A DNA stretch of 64,000 bases from Trema orientale (taxonomy: Eukaryota > Streptophyta > Magnoliopsida > Rosales > Cannabaceae). Both the position numbers and the translations under genes were made by a program. Of this stretch, positions 21,396 to 34,164 are shown piece by piece. Position 1 is the stretch's first letter, and each line of letters begins with the position of its first letter. Location: assembly GCA_002914845.1 (NCBI GenBank), contig JXTC01000042.1, positions 918,527-982,526 on the forward strand, written 5' to 3'. The notes under the pieces were generated by a model. The model was not told the DNA's origin, ran no database searches, and saw only the letters and a program-made list of their open reading frames with translations.

Positions 21396-24300
21396 TTGAT
21401 GATATGATTTAGATTAAGAATGAGAAGTATTGATCGAGTTATTCCTACACATATAACTGATATCAGCTTCTCATTATATTTTATTTGAATTGTTGGTAAA
21501 CATGATTGGAAACTGGAGATTGTAAATCTTTGAAAAGTGGGATATTGCTTATTTTGATTTAGAAAATGAAATTTTACACTAAAGGGGAGGAATTTGTAGG
21601 AGCCTTCTTTTTTTTTTCTTTTTTTTTTTTAAGGAATAAAAGTTGTTCAAAGAGGGTGTAAAGAGAGTTTTAAAACAAATTTATGTAGTAAAATGTAATT
21701 TTATTCGAGGTTATTTTGGTAATAAAAAACGTTACTAAAAAAGAGGTATGGAGAGAGTAGACAGAAGGGGTGGCAATAGACCTATCTAAGAATAAATAGC
21801 CATTCGGTAAAATAAAATATATTGTTTAATGCCATTTACAACTTAAATGAGAACCAATATAAGAATTTTTCTCATATCCAAAAACAGTTTCTGAAGTTTC
21901 TATTCCAATTATGTTATGATGTAAATTTTCTAACATATCTTAAATTTCTTTTTTTTTTTTCGGGAGAAAAATATCCTAAATTCGATTACATTATATATTT
22001 AGTTAATATATATACATATTCAGCATATGTATTTACTTTTTAAGGGCATTTAAAAAAATAAATGAAAGTTAAAATTTTGGAATATTTTTGTGAACAAATA
22101 AAATTTATTTGATTAATTAGAATGAAAATTGAGGAAAAAAATATAAACGCGTAAGAAATTAATAAATAAAATATGGCATGTTTATTTTGATTATTAGAGA
22201 TACAACTAAACAACTTATAATTCACCAAATATTCAAATGCTACAATACTTTTGCAAATTTAATTTATCAGACATCTAAATCATTTTTTCTTACATTGCAT
22301 CTATTGTCAGACATGTTACAAGCACCACTAAAACACCAACACAGTAATACCCAATTATATAAAAATCCTAAGAAAGCTCAACCTTTTATAAGTTTTCGTA
22401 TCACTGCGAAAAAGAAAAACCAAACTATATATATATACACACACATATGAATGTACGTAAAAGTATACCGTGAATGCCCCATACAATTAGAAAAATTCGA
22501 GGAAACAAATTTGGGTTACGACAGCGGGACCTTCCTCAGATTCGAATATATTTTTCAATTTTTTTATTAAGGAGCTGAATTTAGTTCCTTAATTATAATT
22601 ATTTTTATGTACTACAGAAAATGATGAAAGATTATAAAAAAGGAAAACCGCATCAATTAATTTCAAGTGTTTGCTTCTGCCTTCATCAATTGAAAATTAT
22701 ATCAAATTGATATATCTGTTCAAAGGATAGAACCACTTTAATTTAGTTCATATGGACTTTTCATTGCAATGAAGGAGAAAGAGTTGTGATAACTTTGTTT
22801 TATCTACCTAATTGTTTTATTTAATTGCATATATATATTATAATAGCGATGATCTCATATCATTGTTTTGGTCATTATTTAATTCCCTCAGTTTAAGGTC
22901 AGGCAACTTATAGCCAGCCCTTTATCTAATCCAAATCCATCTTTGTCTTAACTGTTAGGAAAAGTCAAATAGATCGATCTACTAATCCACCTTCAATTAC
23001 ATTTATATCTTTATTTATAAAAGGTATCTTTCTATGAAACTTAATTTTGACTAGAATATATATTGTAATTAATCTAGTATGAATGACATCAAGCCATCAT
23101 CATCTTCATTATAATTATTATTTTTAAACAAGAATATGGAAAAGTGTAATGTTTAATGCTAATCAATTAAGTCTTCTTCCTATATTTTTCATTAAAGTTA
23201 AAAGGTACTACTATAAAAGTATAAACATATGCTCTATAGGTAGATATAATCCTTTTTTTCATAATTGGATTCCTTTTTTTCATAATTCGATTTTGATTTA
23301 ATGATTATCTTAATAAATTACTGATGATAAAAAATAATCATGATAAATGCATTTTATACATAACACGTGACTTATACAAAATATATTTTGCCTATCTATA
23401 GTGATTTTCACTATTTGAATTTATCCCTATATATCCATTCATTTGGGAGAATATTTATATAGGATATATATATAGCAAAGATCAATTTTTACTTTTATAG
23501 AACCTTTTAGTTATCACATTATATTAGAAAGATGGTATTATTGTAGTTCACAAATCTCAAAAACGTGTCGTGAAGAGAGGGGCAGAAAACCAAAACCAAC
23601 GTTTTTTTTTGGGTGTTCTTTTTCAAAACCATTAAAGTCCTATCACTAGAAGGTGGAAAAGCGAAAAAAAAAAAATATATTATTTAATTTATTTAGAAAA
23701 AGTCATTTTTAATCATTTGGTCATCCTAAAAATATAGTTTCTATGCGTGTGTATCTGGTCTGTCACTAATTTGCGCAGTAATTATACATTGATCTATATA
23801 AGTTGCCAACTGTCATGGTTCCAAAACTTTTTAATTTGGACATCGGAATTTGACTAGGTCAGTCAGTCGTTGCATATACAATTTTGCTGTCTCTCTCCAA
23901 TGGGAAAGGGATGGAAAGATCTAATTGGCCAATTATTTCTATTCCAACATTAAAAATCATATATAATAAATATTAATATTTAATTTTTTTATTCCAATTA
24001 AAATCAATATCTTGATTTTTCTTAGTACTATTATAATCTTCTAGATCAGCTCGTGGATGCCGTGAAGCAATGAGAGATAATAGACTGATATTATTCTTTT
24101 GTACCAATAAAAAGGTTTTCTATTCCAAGTCTTTTTGAATAACTTGGCATTTATTTATCATAATATTATATATCAGTCATCCCTCACCCGCGGCATCATT
24201 CATGCCCATCTGTATCTATAGTCTATCCATATAGGCATAGCTCTTTCAATATTTATTTAATGTATTAATTATTTTCCTTTGATTCTCCTTATGATCATAT

Positions 24301-24800
24301 TTCATATATCTCTCTCACAAAGTCCACTACTAACTGCATTTTCAAGTAATAGAAACTTCCCTTATGGTTCCCCATTTATTTCCTTTTTTTTTTTTTTTTT
24401 GTTATAGTTATTCTATATCAATTATTATATAAAATGGGACTGAATCTTGGCATATTAATTATAAGGAAATAATAAATGACCTTATTAACTTAACCAATGA
24501 CTAGCTGTCTTACAAGGAACGTCTAATCTCTCTTTTGTAGTTAAAAAATGATAAAAAATTCCCAAAAGTACTATAATTTTTTTCTGCTAGACATGCATGG
24601 TTTGATTCATATATTATGCAAAATATTAAAGGAGCATGATATAATTAATGCAAGACACACATATCTCCGGTACTAATACTTCATGATCCCGATTTCACCA
24701 AAAACCAATGGAATATAATTCACATGCTTTCGCGATCCGTGTAATATGAGGCCACAACCCACAACTAGCTATATGAATCTTTTTTCTTTTTTCTTTTGAG
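21396..24800. other. intergenic, no gene seen
   Basis: Very AT-rich. Poly-T runs at about 21607-21630 and 24386-24400 and several TATATA runs. I found no coding frame, tRNA or known microRNA word on either strand. Confidence 0.4.
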
Positions 24801-25328
24801 TTAACTATAGGATGACCCTCAATTATACTATTGTACCACTTTCGTCCTGGATCTTTAATTTAAATAATAATGATCTCTTAATTATGTAATTATTATAACA
24901 ATGATCCTTTTGTCACAAATTTTTAGTTTTTAACTAGAATAGTTATGGACAAAGTATATAATAAGACATTATTTACTTTAAGTCACAATCTCATTCTCAA
25001 CCGTAATTATAAATCTGTATACTTTATACATGACTCATTTTTATTACAAATTTAATAATGTGAACAAAAATGGTAATTGCTACAATAATTGTATAAATTT
25101 TAGTAGTCTATTGTATAAGTTGAAAATTCAGAATCTTATTTTTTACCACAGTTACCATACTTTGTGCTTTATAATGACTTATATCTGCTAAATATTTAAC
25201 AATTTGTAATAAAATGACCATTGTTGCAATAATTACATAATTCAGGGGTTATTACTATATGAGTTGAAAATTTAGGGACCAAAGTGGTATAACAGTAAGT
25301 GTAATTCAAGAGCTATTAATATAGTTCA
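24801..25328. mobile_element. MITE with about 100-bp terminal inverted repeats
   Basis: The left arm from 24801 (TTAACTATAGGATGACCC, then TATTGTACCACTTTCGTCC, then AATTATGTAATTATTATAACAATG) recurs inverted at the right end. The complement there reads TGAACTATATTAATAGC, TGTTATACCACTTTGGTCC and AATTATGTAATTATTGCAACAATG. Arm length and AT richness suggest a Mutator-type MITE. I could not define a target duplication. Confidence 0.65.
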
Positions 25329-25815
25329 AAAATAATTAAAAAAAATTATTTTCTACTGATGGTTGTTTCTGCTTGGTGCATTCTGGAGTTTTTCTCTCTC
25401 TCTTTTTTTTTTTTTTTAATTTTTTGAGTGAAAAGGTGGATACTGGAGTTTTATGCCTAAGAGGCATGCATTTTAACGTTTGTAACACTGCTGTAGTACT
25501 ACTCATCACCATTCAATTTCATCTTATGCTCTAAAGTCATCCACAAAAAAGTAGAAGTCTCCATTCATTTACTTCAGTTATTACGATCATAAATCATAAA
25601 ATTATTGATTACGATTAATTTGACACAAAATGATCAATTACATTATATAATTTTTTTTTCTCTTCTTATTAGTCATGTTTATTTATATAGAATAATATTA
25701 GGATCACACTTCTTATCTTACTTTACAATACTATATGGTTTATGACGTGTGAGTAATAATCAGAGGAATTAAAATTTATGACAACTAGATTAAACAATAT
25801 TTATCAACTAAATTA

Positions 25816-26292
25816 GAGAAAAGTTCATAAATATCCGTTTTCAAAACTATATTTCCACAAATACTCATTTTTTATTTTTATTTCATAAATACCCGTTTTT
25901 ATACCTGTTTTTAGAGAAATATAGATCACCACTATTTTACACATGAAATGTAGACTACAATATATATTTAATGTATGAAATATATACCGTGATTTATATT
26001 TCATGAATAAAAATTACATTAAAAATTGGCACACATTTTAAAATGTATACCATAGGTCAAATTTATAATGAACAATGTAAACCGTGGTAAACATTTACAT
26101 TGTAAATGTATACTATTCGTATTTTACATATAAAATGTGTACCTCATGGATAAAATTTATATTGTAAATATGAACAACTCATATTTTGCATATAAAATAT
26201 GGACCATAAAAACGGATATTTTTGAAAGAAAAAATAAAAATAGGTATTTATGAAAATGCATTTTAAAAAGTGGTACAAAGCATAAATTTCTG
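25816..26292. mobile_element. 477-bp MITE with 9-bp target duplication
   Basis: The duplication ACTAAATTA stands at 25807-25815 and 26293-26301. The ends are long imperfect inverted repeats: AAATATCCGTTTT and TTTCATAAATACC on the left return on the complement of the right end as ATTTTCATAAATACC and AAATATCCGTTTTTATGG. The core consists of about six short variants of 'TATAAAATGTGTACC/GGTATACATTT', so it is itself repetitive. No coding potential. Probably Mutator-related. Confidence 0.8.
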
Positions 26293-26301
26293 ACTAAATT
26301 A

Positions 26302-26670
26302 TGACAAATCACCTATCACATCTGGTGATATTGAAAAATATGGAATAAGAGTTAGGATTCGTAACATTACTCATTATTATAAAGAACTTTAGTGCCTTAT
26401 GTGTATACTATGCCCTTTGAGTCCAAGGATTGATTTGTGTTTTCTAGATTACTAAAGTTCTTATTTGGTTGAAAAAATAAAAGGTACTTTTCTGCATTTA
26501 CTACAATATTTTACAAACTAATTATAGTTCTTAAGGAAAATTTTTTTATCTATACTTGATGCAGCAAGGAACAAAATACATTCTTAGTGACCTCGAAAGG
26601 TCACGAGTACTCTGCATGGATAGCAATTTTGTCTATAGCTACTATGTACCATTCAAGATTTCATGCTCGT
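26302..26670. other. short stretch between MITE and Tat element
   Basis: About 370 bases with no recognised gene. A self-complementary word TGACCTCGAAAGGTCA lies at about 26588-26603. Confidence 0.35.
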
Positions 26671-27272
26671 TGACGGAGGTTTTATTAACAATGAATTTTG
26701 AGACTTATGAGATGTGGCTTATGTGTGAAATAAATTGAAAAATAAAGTAAAGTAAAAAGACAAGAATTTTATAGTGGTTCAGCCATAAAAAAGATGAGCC
26801 TAAGTCCACTATTCTTCACTATTTTCTGGAGAATTACAAGAGTTTCTCTAAGTTTCAAAGTGAGAGTAACGAGAGAATTACAGAGAGAGTATATAGTGAA
26901 GTTGTTGTGAGATGAAAAATAATGAGACTGAGCCCCTTTTATATAAATGAAGGTGGCTTAATATTTCTCAATTGTGAAAACAGAAAAGTACATAATCAGA
27001 AAATACAACTTCGGGTAACAACATAGAATTGAGTAATAACTAATAAATGGATTACTTAATCTCTACTCAGAAGTTTGTTTCTCTTTCTTCGCAGATTACC
27101 CATTTTAAGAAGCTTAATCTAGTTTCCTTTTCTACTGATCGCTCATTTATCTATTCGGAGCAGGTCGCACTTTGATCGAAAGACACCCATGCGATCTGAC
27201 ACATTTACTTCATAATCGTTGACTTTCCTTTTCTGGTATTGACTGATGATGTAGATTTAAGATCGCACAACA
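26671..27272 (-). repeat. 3' LTR of the Tat element
   Basis: Plus strand TGACGGAGG...CGCACAACA; read on the minus strand it starts TGTTGTGCG. It matches 38261-38850 along its length with scattered differences and small indels. Confidence 0.85.
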
Positions 27273-27675
27273 ATTGCCCCCAGCTCCATTAGTTCTTTAG
27301 GACTAAATGGAGCTTCCTACTCTGACAAATGCGAGCCTCAAAGTGCGATATTATAAGGTCATCTCGAAACTCTCGAAGAGTCACAAAATTTCGAATCATA
27401 TCTTTTCAGAATCAGGCAAATCTACTCCTCTGACAGACGCATACACGTGTCATTCATGCCTCAGGGTTTGATAAGGCTCGAGAAGACTTCTCTATTTCTC
27501 GAGTATACATAATGATGATAATGATGTCAACCACCATTTCAAATCAAAAATTTTTCGTATTTCAAAAATTAAATTGATTTAATTTCAAAAATTAATTCTC
27601 CTACATGAATCTCAGCCATTAGATTTTGAAAATTGACTCCCTCGATCTACAGCTGAGATTTGATAAATTTCGAGA

Positions 27676-27683
27676 TATATAAA
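27676..27683 (+). promoter_or_regulatory. TATA box of the antisense gene in the Tat element
   Basis: TATATAAA on the plus strand is followed by a pyrimidine-rich leader (27690-27720) and by the antisense gene remnant. It opposes transcription from the element's own LTR. A promoter role is inferred from position only. Confidence 0.35.
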
Positions 27684-28504
27684 GAATTCATTTCCTTCTT
27701 CTTCTTTCATTTTCACTCAGAAAACCCTCGACTTCCAAACTTCAGAAACTTTCAAGCCTAAATCATTCTTGGCGATTATTCATGAGCTTTCTTCCTCGTC
27801 ATCGGCGATCCTGATCGTTCTTCTCTAGCAAGGTTCAAATAAAAGACTCTCTCTTTACCGTTCAGAATTTCCGAAAAGATTGGTACCCTCTTTCTTCTCG
27901 TTTCTTTATTTCTGTTTTTCCTCTATAAAAAACTCATAAGACATTCTGATATCTCAAATATGAACTCAAATAGGTTGCAGAGAACATAGCTTGACCAGAC
28001 CCTTTTTTTAAGAACTATGGATTTATCTTCATAGAATTCATCACTCATTGGAACTGTCTGTAGAACTATAGTCTGTAGAACTATAGAAGAATCTGGTGAA
28101 CCAATAAAGATGGATTTAAATCATAAATTTCTTGACTTATTTAAAGATTCGGCTTAGATTCTGACTAGATTTCAAATAGACTGTACAATAAATGTAGTTT
28201 TGATGAATCGAATGAAGAATTGTTGAAGGTTCATTCGAACTTGTAGAATAGGAACTAGATGGACTAGTCCATAGGTTCACTAGAAGAATTCTACTAGATT
28301 TGAGATAGACGAATAGATAAATATCGGTGCAAGTTTAGGGTTTGTAGCCCCAAATTAATTTTATCCTTTACTCGCACATAACGAGTATACCCGCAATAGA
28401 GAAACTAGTACGTATATTTCTAGGTCGCATTTAGGTTAGTTTATAAATCTTTATAAATTTACCTGTAGATCAATGCTTGCATAGGATAAAATGCATCCCA
28501 TGTT

Positions 28505-30010
28505 TTTTTTTTTTTTCAAATATCTAGTAGCGAGGAGATTAGGGAGGGGAATACATTCTCAGGGGAGTCCTCATTCTCCGAGACAAGTATTAGATCGATA
28601 GATCTCGAGGACTATATAGAGCAGGAGCCCGAGATAGAAATAACCAGAGCTAGGCAAAGTAGTCCTTGCATAGGTGACCTCCCTCAGGACCAGTGGCCTC
28701 AACACATTAGGGACGCACTTGAGTTCGCAAGAGGTTATAAAGCTACACGACAAATACACTTGAGAAGATAGTATGAGATTACAAGATCAATGTGCCTCTT
28801 TACCTTCCTACGGAGTTTAACCGACCACACACCCCTTCTCGTGGCAATGCCTCTTTCTCGAACACACTTCTCAGATGCGGCGTCTACCTTCCTCTACTCC
28901 TATATATCAAATCGATAGTCAACTACTATGGAGTGGTCTCTTTTCAACTAACTCCAAACACTTGTAGGTATATAGTAGGCTTGTACATATTATATCATAA
29001 ACTAGGTCTAGGAACCCCAACCTTAGAAGAGTTCGCTTGGTTTTACCAAGTGAAGTCAAACCCTTCTGACTTCGGCTTCTTCTACGCAAGTAAGTGGTCG
29101 AATCAGGCGATCAAAACCATACATGGGGTTCGCAATAACATAGGGAAATAGAAAAATCTATTTTTCTATTTTGAATATGCAGATAATGGCTTCTTCCAAA
29201 ACCCTAGTAGGTGAAGTTTGAAACTCACTCTTTTTCTTTTTCTTTTGTAAATTCTTACCTGATCGCATTTGTATATCATCGCAGATAACAGGGAGCGTCT
29301 GGGACTAAACAAGTATCAGCTTGCCCAAGTTTATAAAATAAACAGCCTTCCGATCGAAGAATTCGACTGGAAGAAGCTTGGAATGGTGCAAAATTTAGTC
29401 GTCAGTGGACTGTTTCCAAAGGGCGCCACTCTACCACCCTCAGCCAACCGTCCAACCTGACCTTCGAGCTCGAAGAGAAAGAAAGGCATGATTACTTGTT
29501 TCCAAATCTAGGAAGCGAAAGGCACCTGCTTCGACTACCACACAATTACCACCATCTCTAATATCTTTATCCCATCAGCCGCAAACCTCTGAAGGTCAGA
29601 TTTCTTATTTTCATTTTCTTATATTTCTGCGTTATAATCCTTGTACTAATAATAATTTTATCGTAGATATAACGAGAATCGGCAGCAGACTGCGAGCTCC
29701 ATCGTCTACTCTAGGTTCTCAATCAAAGTCAAAAACCCCAGAGAACACCCATCCAGCTTCTAAAGGGAAAGAGAAGGTCGAAACTTCCAAAAAAATGGAA
29801 AGTCGCCTTCGGACGTCCCATCGAGCTCGCCTCCACCTCCACCTCCACCTCTAACATCAACAGGAACAGCGAGCCAGCCTGAGCCTGCGAGCAAATAGCC
29901 GACATCTTCTTCTGGAGTAACTTCAAACCAAGATTGACTTCTCATTCCTTGGTGAAGATATAGTCGAACTCATCGAGTTGAAAGATGGATCATGCCGCGG
30001 AGGAAGCTAG
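28505..30010 (+). pseudogene. antisense extra ORF of the Tat element (gypsy-type transposase_28-like)
   Basis: Read on the plus strand, opposite to gag-pol. The region 28792-29151 gives LPTEFNRPHTP, NTLLRCGVYLPLLLYIKSIVNYYGV, QLTPNTCRYIVGLYILYHKLG and ASKWSNQAIKTIHGV. This is the layout of the 'putative gypsy-type transposon' domain (Pfam PF04195): a hydrophobic LPL-hxxxhhxYYG-hxPNxWRhhhGF core. Upstream an acidic stretch in another frame (EDYIEQEPEIE) precedes it. Downstream come 29285-29460 and a Pro-rich tail at about 29820-29898 (SSSPPPPPPPLTSTGT). Gaps with GT/AG borders (29211-29284 and 29595-29666) suggest introns. Several frame changes and a stop after NNIGK show decay. The protein's function is unknown. 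Confidence 0.6.
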
Positions 30011-30092
30011 AGGAGATGCACCTGTAGAGCAAACATTTGTAATAATTTTTTATTAACCAAGTTTGTAAAGTTAAAGACAAATGCGGGCCTGT

Positions 30093-31715
30093 TGTTGGTT
30101 GGAATGTGCAATTATAAATTATACTCTCATACTCCCATACAAGTGCACACGGTCAAAAGTAATATAGATTTATGAGATTGATTACTAAGTCTAAGCTAAG
30201 TATTAAAATTGGTCAATCTTAACTTTATCCAAACAATTGAAATATAGTTTTTAGAGAAATAAAATAAAGCAACTAAATTAGCATGTAAATTGAATAAAAG
30301 ATAAACAAAAAGAAAAATATCTAGATTTACTACTTCCCCAACTATACTTTAAACACGCAATCTCCTAATTTCCCTCTTAAATTAATTAATCTATTAGAGT
30401 TGTCAACCGAGAATTCGAATGTATTCACAAACTCTTTTGTAAGATATAAGTAAAAATATCTAGACAAGCTAATATGTTACTCTTAACATAAATTGATTAG
30501 ATTCATCAAGTTTAGTTATTCTCACACAAAGGTTGCACAAGTCACATAGGTATATTCCTACCCTATGCAAACTTACCCCACATTAGGTGATCGTATGTTA
30601 TTCTTCCTATGTCCAGACTTAAATTTTCCTTCCCAAGTTCATAAAGGTTTCACTCAACAATCTATTTAGTGATCAATTAAATAGAAGTAATAAGCATAAA
30701 TTAAAATAAATAACTCAACAATGGATTAGATTAATGAAAGAGGAGAGAAATAAATAAACAAAAGATACTAGGTTGGTTCATATAGTAAAATTAGATTAAC
30801 AAATATTTAGTTCAAAATATAAATTGAGAATAATAACATTATAATCAAATGAATTCAAGAAATACAAAATCAAAGAGAGAAAAATTAAAAAAATTTCCCT
30901 TAGAAAAGCTTGAAGGTGTTCATGGAGGTTGTCAAACTCCTCCTCCAAGGTTGGTTCTTACTCTCTTAAATCCTCTCTCTAGGATTTTCTCTCAACTATA
31001 CTACTCTCTAAATATAGAAAATACAAAGAAAAACTCACAAGAAAATAGAGAAAAGAAGCTAAGAACAAACTATGGTGTTAATGTTGGGAAGGAAATCAAG
31101 AAATGGAGTTGATGGACCATGTCTTTATCTTCTTCTTACTCTTTTTCTTCTCTTTCCATGGCTACCTCCTCTCTTTCTCTCTGTTCCAATATGCCTCTTT
31201 CAACCCCAAAGATAGGGTTTTAAAGAGGTGGCTTGTGCAAACCTAAAGCAGGCTGAGTCTGGACTTTTGGATCGTCGAAAAGTTGATCTCGGCCATCAAT
31301 TCTTGACCCAGGATGCAGGAGGTGGTGCTGCGGTACCATTTTTGGCACTGCGGTGCCAAAACTACCCTAGAGTTAGCGCTGGGGCGCCACTTTTGACATT
31401 GTAGTGCCACTTTTCCACTGGTTTGGCGTCTCAGCTTCCCGGATGTGTCATTTCTTTGTTTGAGCTCCAATTTGCCTCATTTTCATTGCATTATCACCGT
31501 ATCGGATTCAGCTTCAATTTTAATGATTTAAAAGACCCATTTGGGAGGTACAAATTCACCTCATTTTGCATCAAACATTTTATTTTCCTATTAATATAAA
31601 CAAACAAAACATCAAAATAACAAGAAAAATACTTGAAACAACTTAATTCAAATAAGAACATAGCAAAACCTAAGGCATAATAGCACTAGATAACTCTAAT
31701 TTTATGGAGTTAACA
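30093..31715 (-). mobile_element. solo LTR (1.6 kb) inside the Tat element
   Basis: Starts TGTTGGTTGG and ends GTTAACA on the plus strand, bordered by CCTGT at 30088-30092 and 31716-31720. This shows an insertion followed by LTR-LTR recombination. Like the LTRs at 49923 and 55366, its plus strand has a GTGCAC-ACGGTC region near one end and a GC-rich block of GGCACTGCGGTGCC-like units (about 31320-31430) near the other. It is therefore a more distant relative, in minus orientation. Confidence 0.88.
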
Positions 31716-32439
31716 CCTGTCCCATTTATTTTGTAATATTTTGCTCGCAAATGGATGCGGGCTTATATTTATGAAGTTTCTTTTATCGAATATTTACTCC
31801 TGCAAAATTGAAAATAAATTTGTCACATAACAATATATAAATGCAAATTTAACCAAGTAGTCAATCACCAAAGTGACTGATCAGTACGCTATTGCAATTC
31901 AAATCCAATTAGCTTAAAATGAATTTTAAGTATTAGGATAGGTTAGGTCACTCATGAAAAACAGTGAGCGTGAGTGATGCAGACTCAAATGTGTTTTTCA
32001 AAAGTTCCATGTCAAAATAGAATGAATAGCAATATATCATATCAAACTATAGATATTTTGCTTAGTCACTTGTTTGTCCGAGGAGGAACATCGCGTAATA
32101 CGACATGCTAAGGCATGAAGCGAGGAGAAAATTCTAGGATTTTAGAAATTTTAAAAATTCATCAATTCAAAATTTCAACTCCTCTAAATGAACATTTGCA
32201 TAGTTCCTTAGGAAGCGAGTAGGAGATCACTTAATCTGATCTCATGCCCCCTCGAGTTTTATGGTGTTCAAAGATGGCCATAAAACTATAAAAGACGAAC
32301 CAATTGAAAGAAATAACACAGATGAAGATAGTAAATTGAAGAAATAATATCTTTATTGATAATTTCGAATGACAAAAAATAAGATTTGTCCCCCAGCCCA
32401 TTAAAGCTATATAAAGGTACACATGAAGATTTTTATTGG

Positions 32440-33600
32440 TAATAACGACGAAGTTGTTTTGTATTCCAAGTATGTTCGATCTTTTGTCCTCCAGTACAAG
32501 CTAATTTGTACGTCCTACGTCGAATGAAGACATCTATAACATATGATCCTTTCCAGGAAGGTCCAAATACACCAGCGCTGTGCTCTTTAGTATTAGGTAG
32601 AACTTGTCGAAGAACAAGATCACCAACTTCAAATTGCCTAATTTTGACTTTAAAATTGTAATAGCGAGCAGTACACTATTGGTATGATGCAACCCGTAAA
32701 TAAGACTATTCGCGCCTTTCTTCTAGAAGATCGAGCTCAATTCTCATCAATATATTATTCTGATATTGTTCATAAGTAGATCGTCGTAATGAGCTGGCAC
32801 CAATTTCAACCAGGACCATTGCTTCATATCCATAGGCCAAGGCAAATGGACTCTCTCCAGTGGTAGTACGTTAAGTGGTGCGATAAGCCTATAGTACTTC
32901 AGGAAGTATCTCTGGCCAAGCTCCCTTATATTTTTCTAGCTTTGTCTTTAAATTCTATTTCAGTATCTTATTTATAGCTTCAACTTGTCCATTGGCTTGT
33001 GTATAAACAACAGTTGAGAAGCTTTTCTTGATACCCAGGTTATCGTGAAAATTACGAAACGTATCATAGTGGAATTATTTCCCATTGTCAGAAACTATTA
33101 TGTGTGGTATACTATATCGACAGATGATAGATTTGTAAACAAAATCTGTCATCTTTTTTACATAAATAGTAGTTAAGACTTTAGCTTCTGTCCACTTAGT
33201 GAAATAATCTACTGCGAATATTGCATACTTCAACCCATCTCGTGCCAATGGGAGTATTCTAATAATATCAATCCCCCATACTGTGAATGGACATGGACTA
33301 GTCATCGAAGTAAGAGGAACTGGAGGCAATCTAGGAATGATTACAAATCTTTGACATTTGTCACATTTCCTGGCAAATTCCGTAACATTTTTCTTCATAG
33401 TAGGCCAAAATTACCCTTGTCTAAGAGTTTTGTTTGCAAGTGCCTGCCCCCCAGAATGATTTACACATATCCCTTCATGAATTTCCCTGATAATGTAGAC
33501 TGCTCTTTCCTCATCAATACATAATAATAATGGCGATCTAAAACTCCTCCGATAGAGCTTCCCGTCATAGATGATGTAGTGAGCTGCCTTCATTCAAAGT
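32440..33600 (-). pseudogene. Tat element integrase
   Basis: Frames at 33411-33593 and 33075-33398 and the following DNA show an integrase. First a zinc-binding part with HEG...NHSGG and CDKCQRF (HHCC type). Then the catalytic core with WGIDII (first D), SDNGK (second D), and QANGQVEAINK (the E). Further on, FALAYGYEAMV, LDLLEERRE, GDLVLRQVLPN and GPSWKGSYVI form the C-terminal part. In-frame stops occur after TLRQG, after SDNGK, after NKILK and later. Integrase would insert the cDNA; this copy cannot make it whole. Confidence 0.85.
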
Positions 33601-33779
33601 CACTTCACATCGTCTTTATTCTCAGGAAGGTTGCCATCTTGTAGATATTTCATTATAGGATCAATCTATAAAGGCTTCTGGTTGATTGGCATAGTTACTT
33701 GAGGCTACTTCAATACTCAATTTTGCGAGGAATTTGACAGGGACTATCTTCAGCAATTCTGCATCTTTTGTGGAGGTTA

Positions 33780-34164
33780 GTTTGGCTAAAGCATCTGCCT
33801 AAGTATTTTTAGTGCGAGGAAAGAGCTGAATGCCATAAGCAGTGAACGTTGAAAGAAGTCTTCGCACCTCTTGTGGATAGGCCAGCATCTTTCCCCCTCT
33901 AGCCTGGTAATCTCTAATCACTTGACAAACGACTAACTGAGAATCACTATATACCTCGATTATCTCAACCTTTATTTCTTGTTCGAGCTTTAGTCTAGCT
34001 ATCAATGCCTCGTATTTTGCTTCAATGTTTGACGCTGGAAATCCAAAGTGAAGTGCACAATGGATATTATGCCCTTCTAGACTAATTAACATCAAACCCG
34101 CACCAGCTCTATTCTCATTTGACGATCCATCAATATAAAGTTTCCATAATTTGGTTAAATCCAT
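33780..34164 (-). pseudogene. Tat element second (archaeal-type) RNase H
   Basis: Residues WKLYIDGSSNENRAGAG, EAKYEALIARL, VYSDSQLVVCQV and the tail ADALAKL, after one stop, give the acidic set D-E-D-D of an RNase H. Its place between RT/RNase H and integrase is the hallmark of Tat elements. One stop sits just before ADALAKL. Confidence 0.82.

Noticed and set aside
24051..24200. possible microRNA foldback (GATGCCG pairing with CGGCATC)
   Set aside because: The stem is about nine pairs with a loop over 100 bases and no known plant microRNA word is present.
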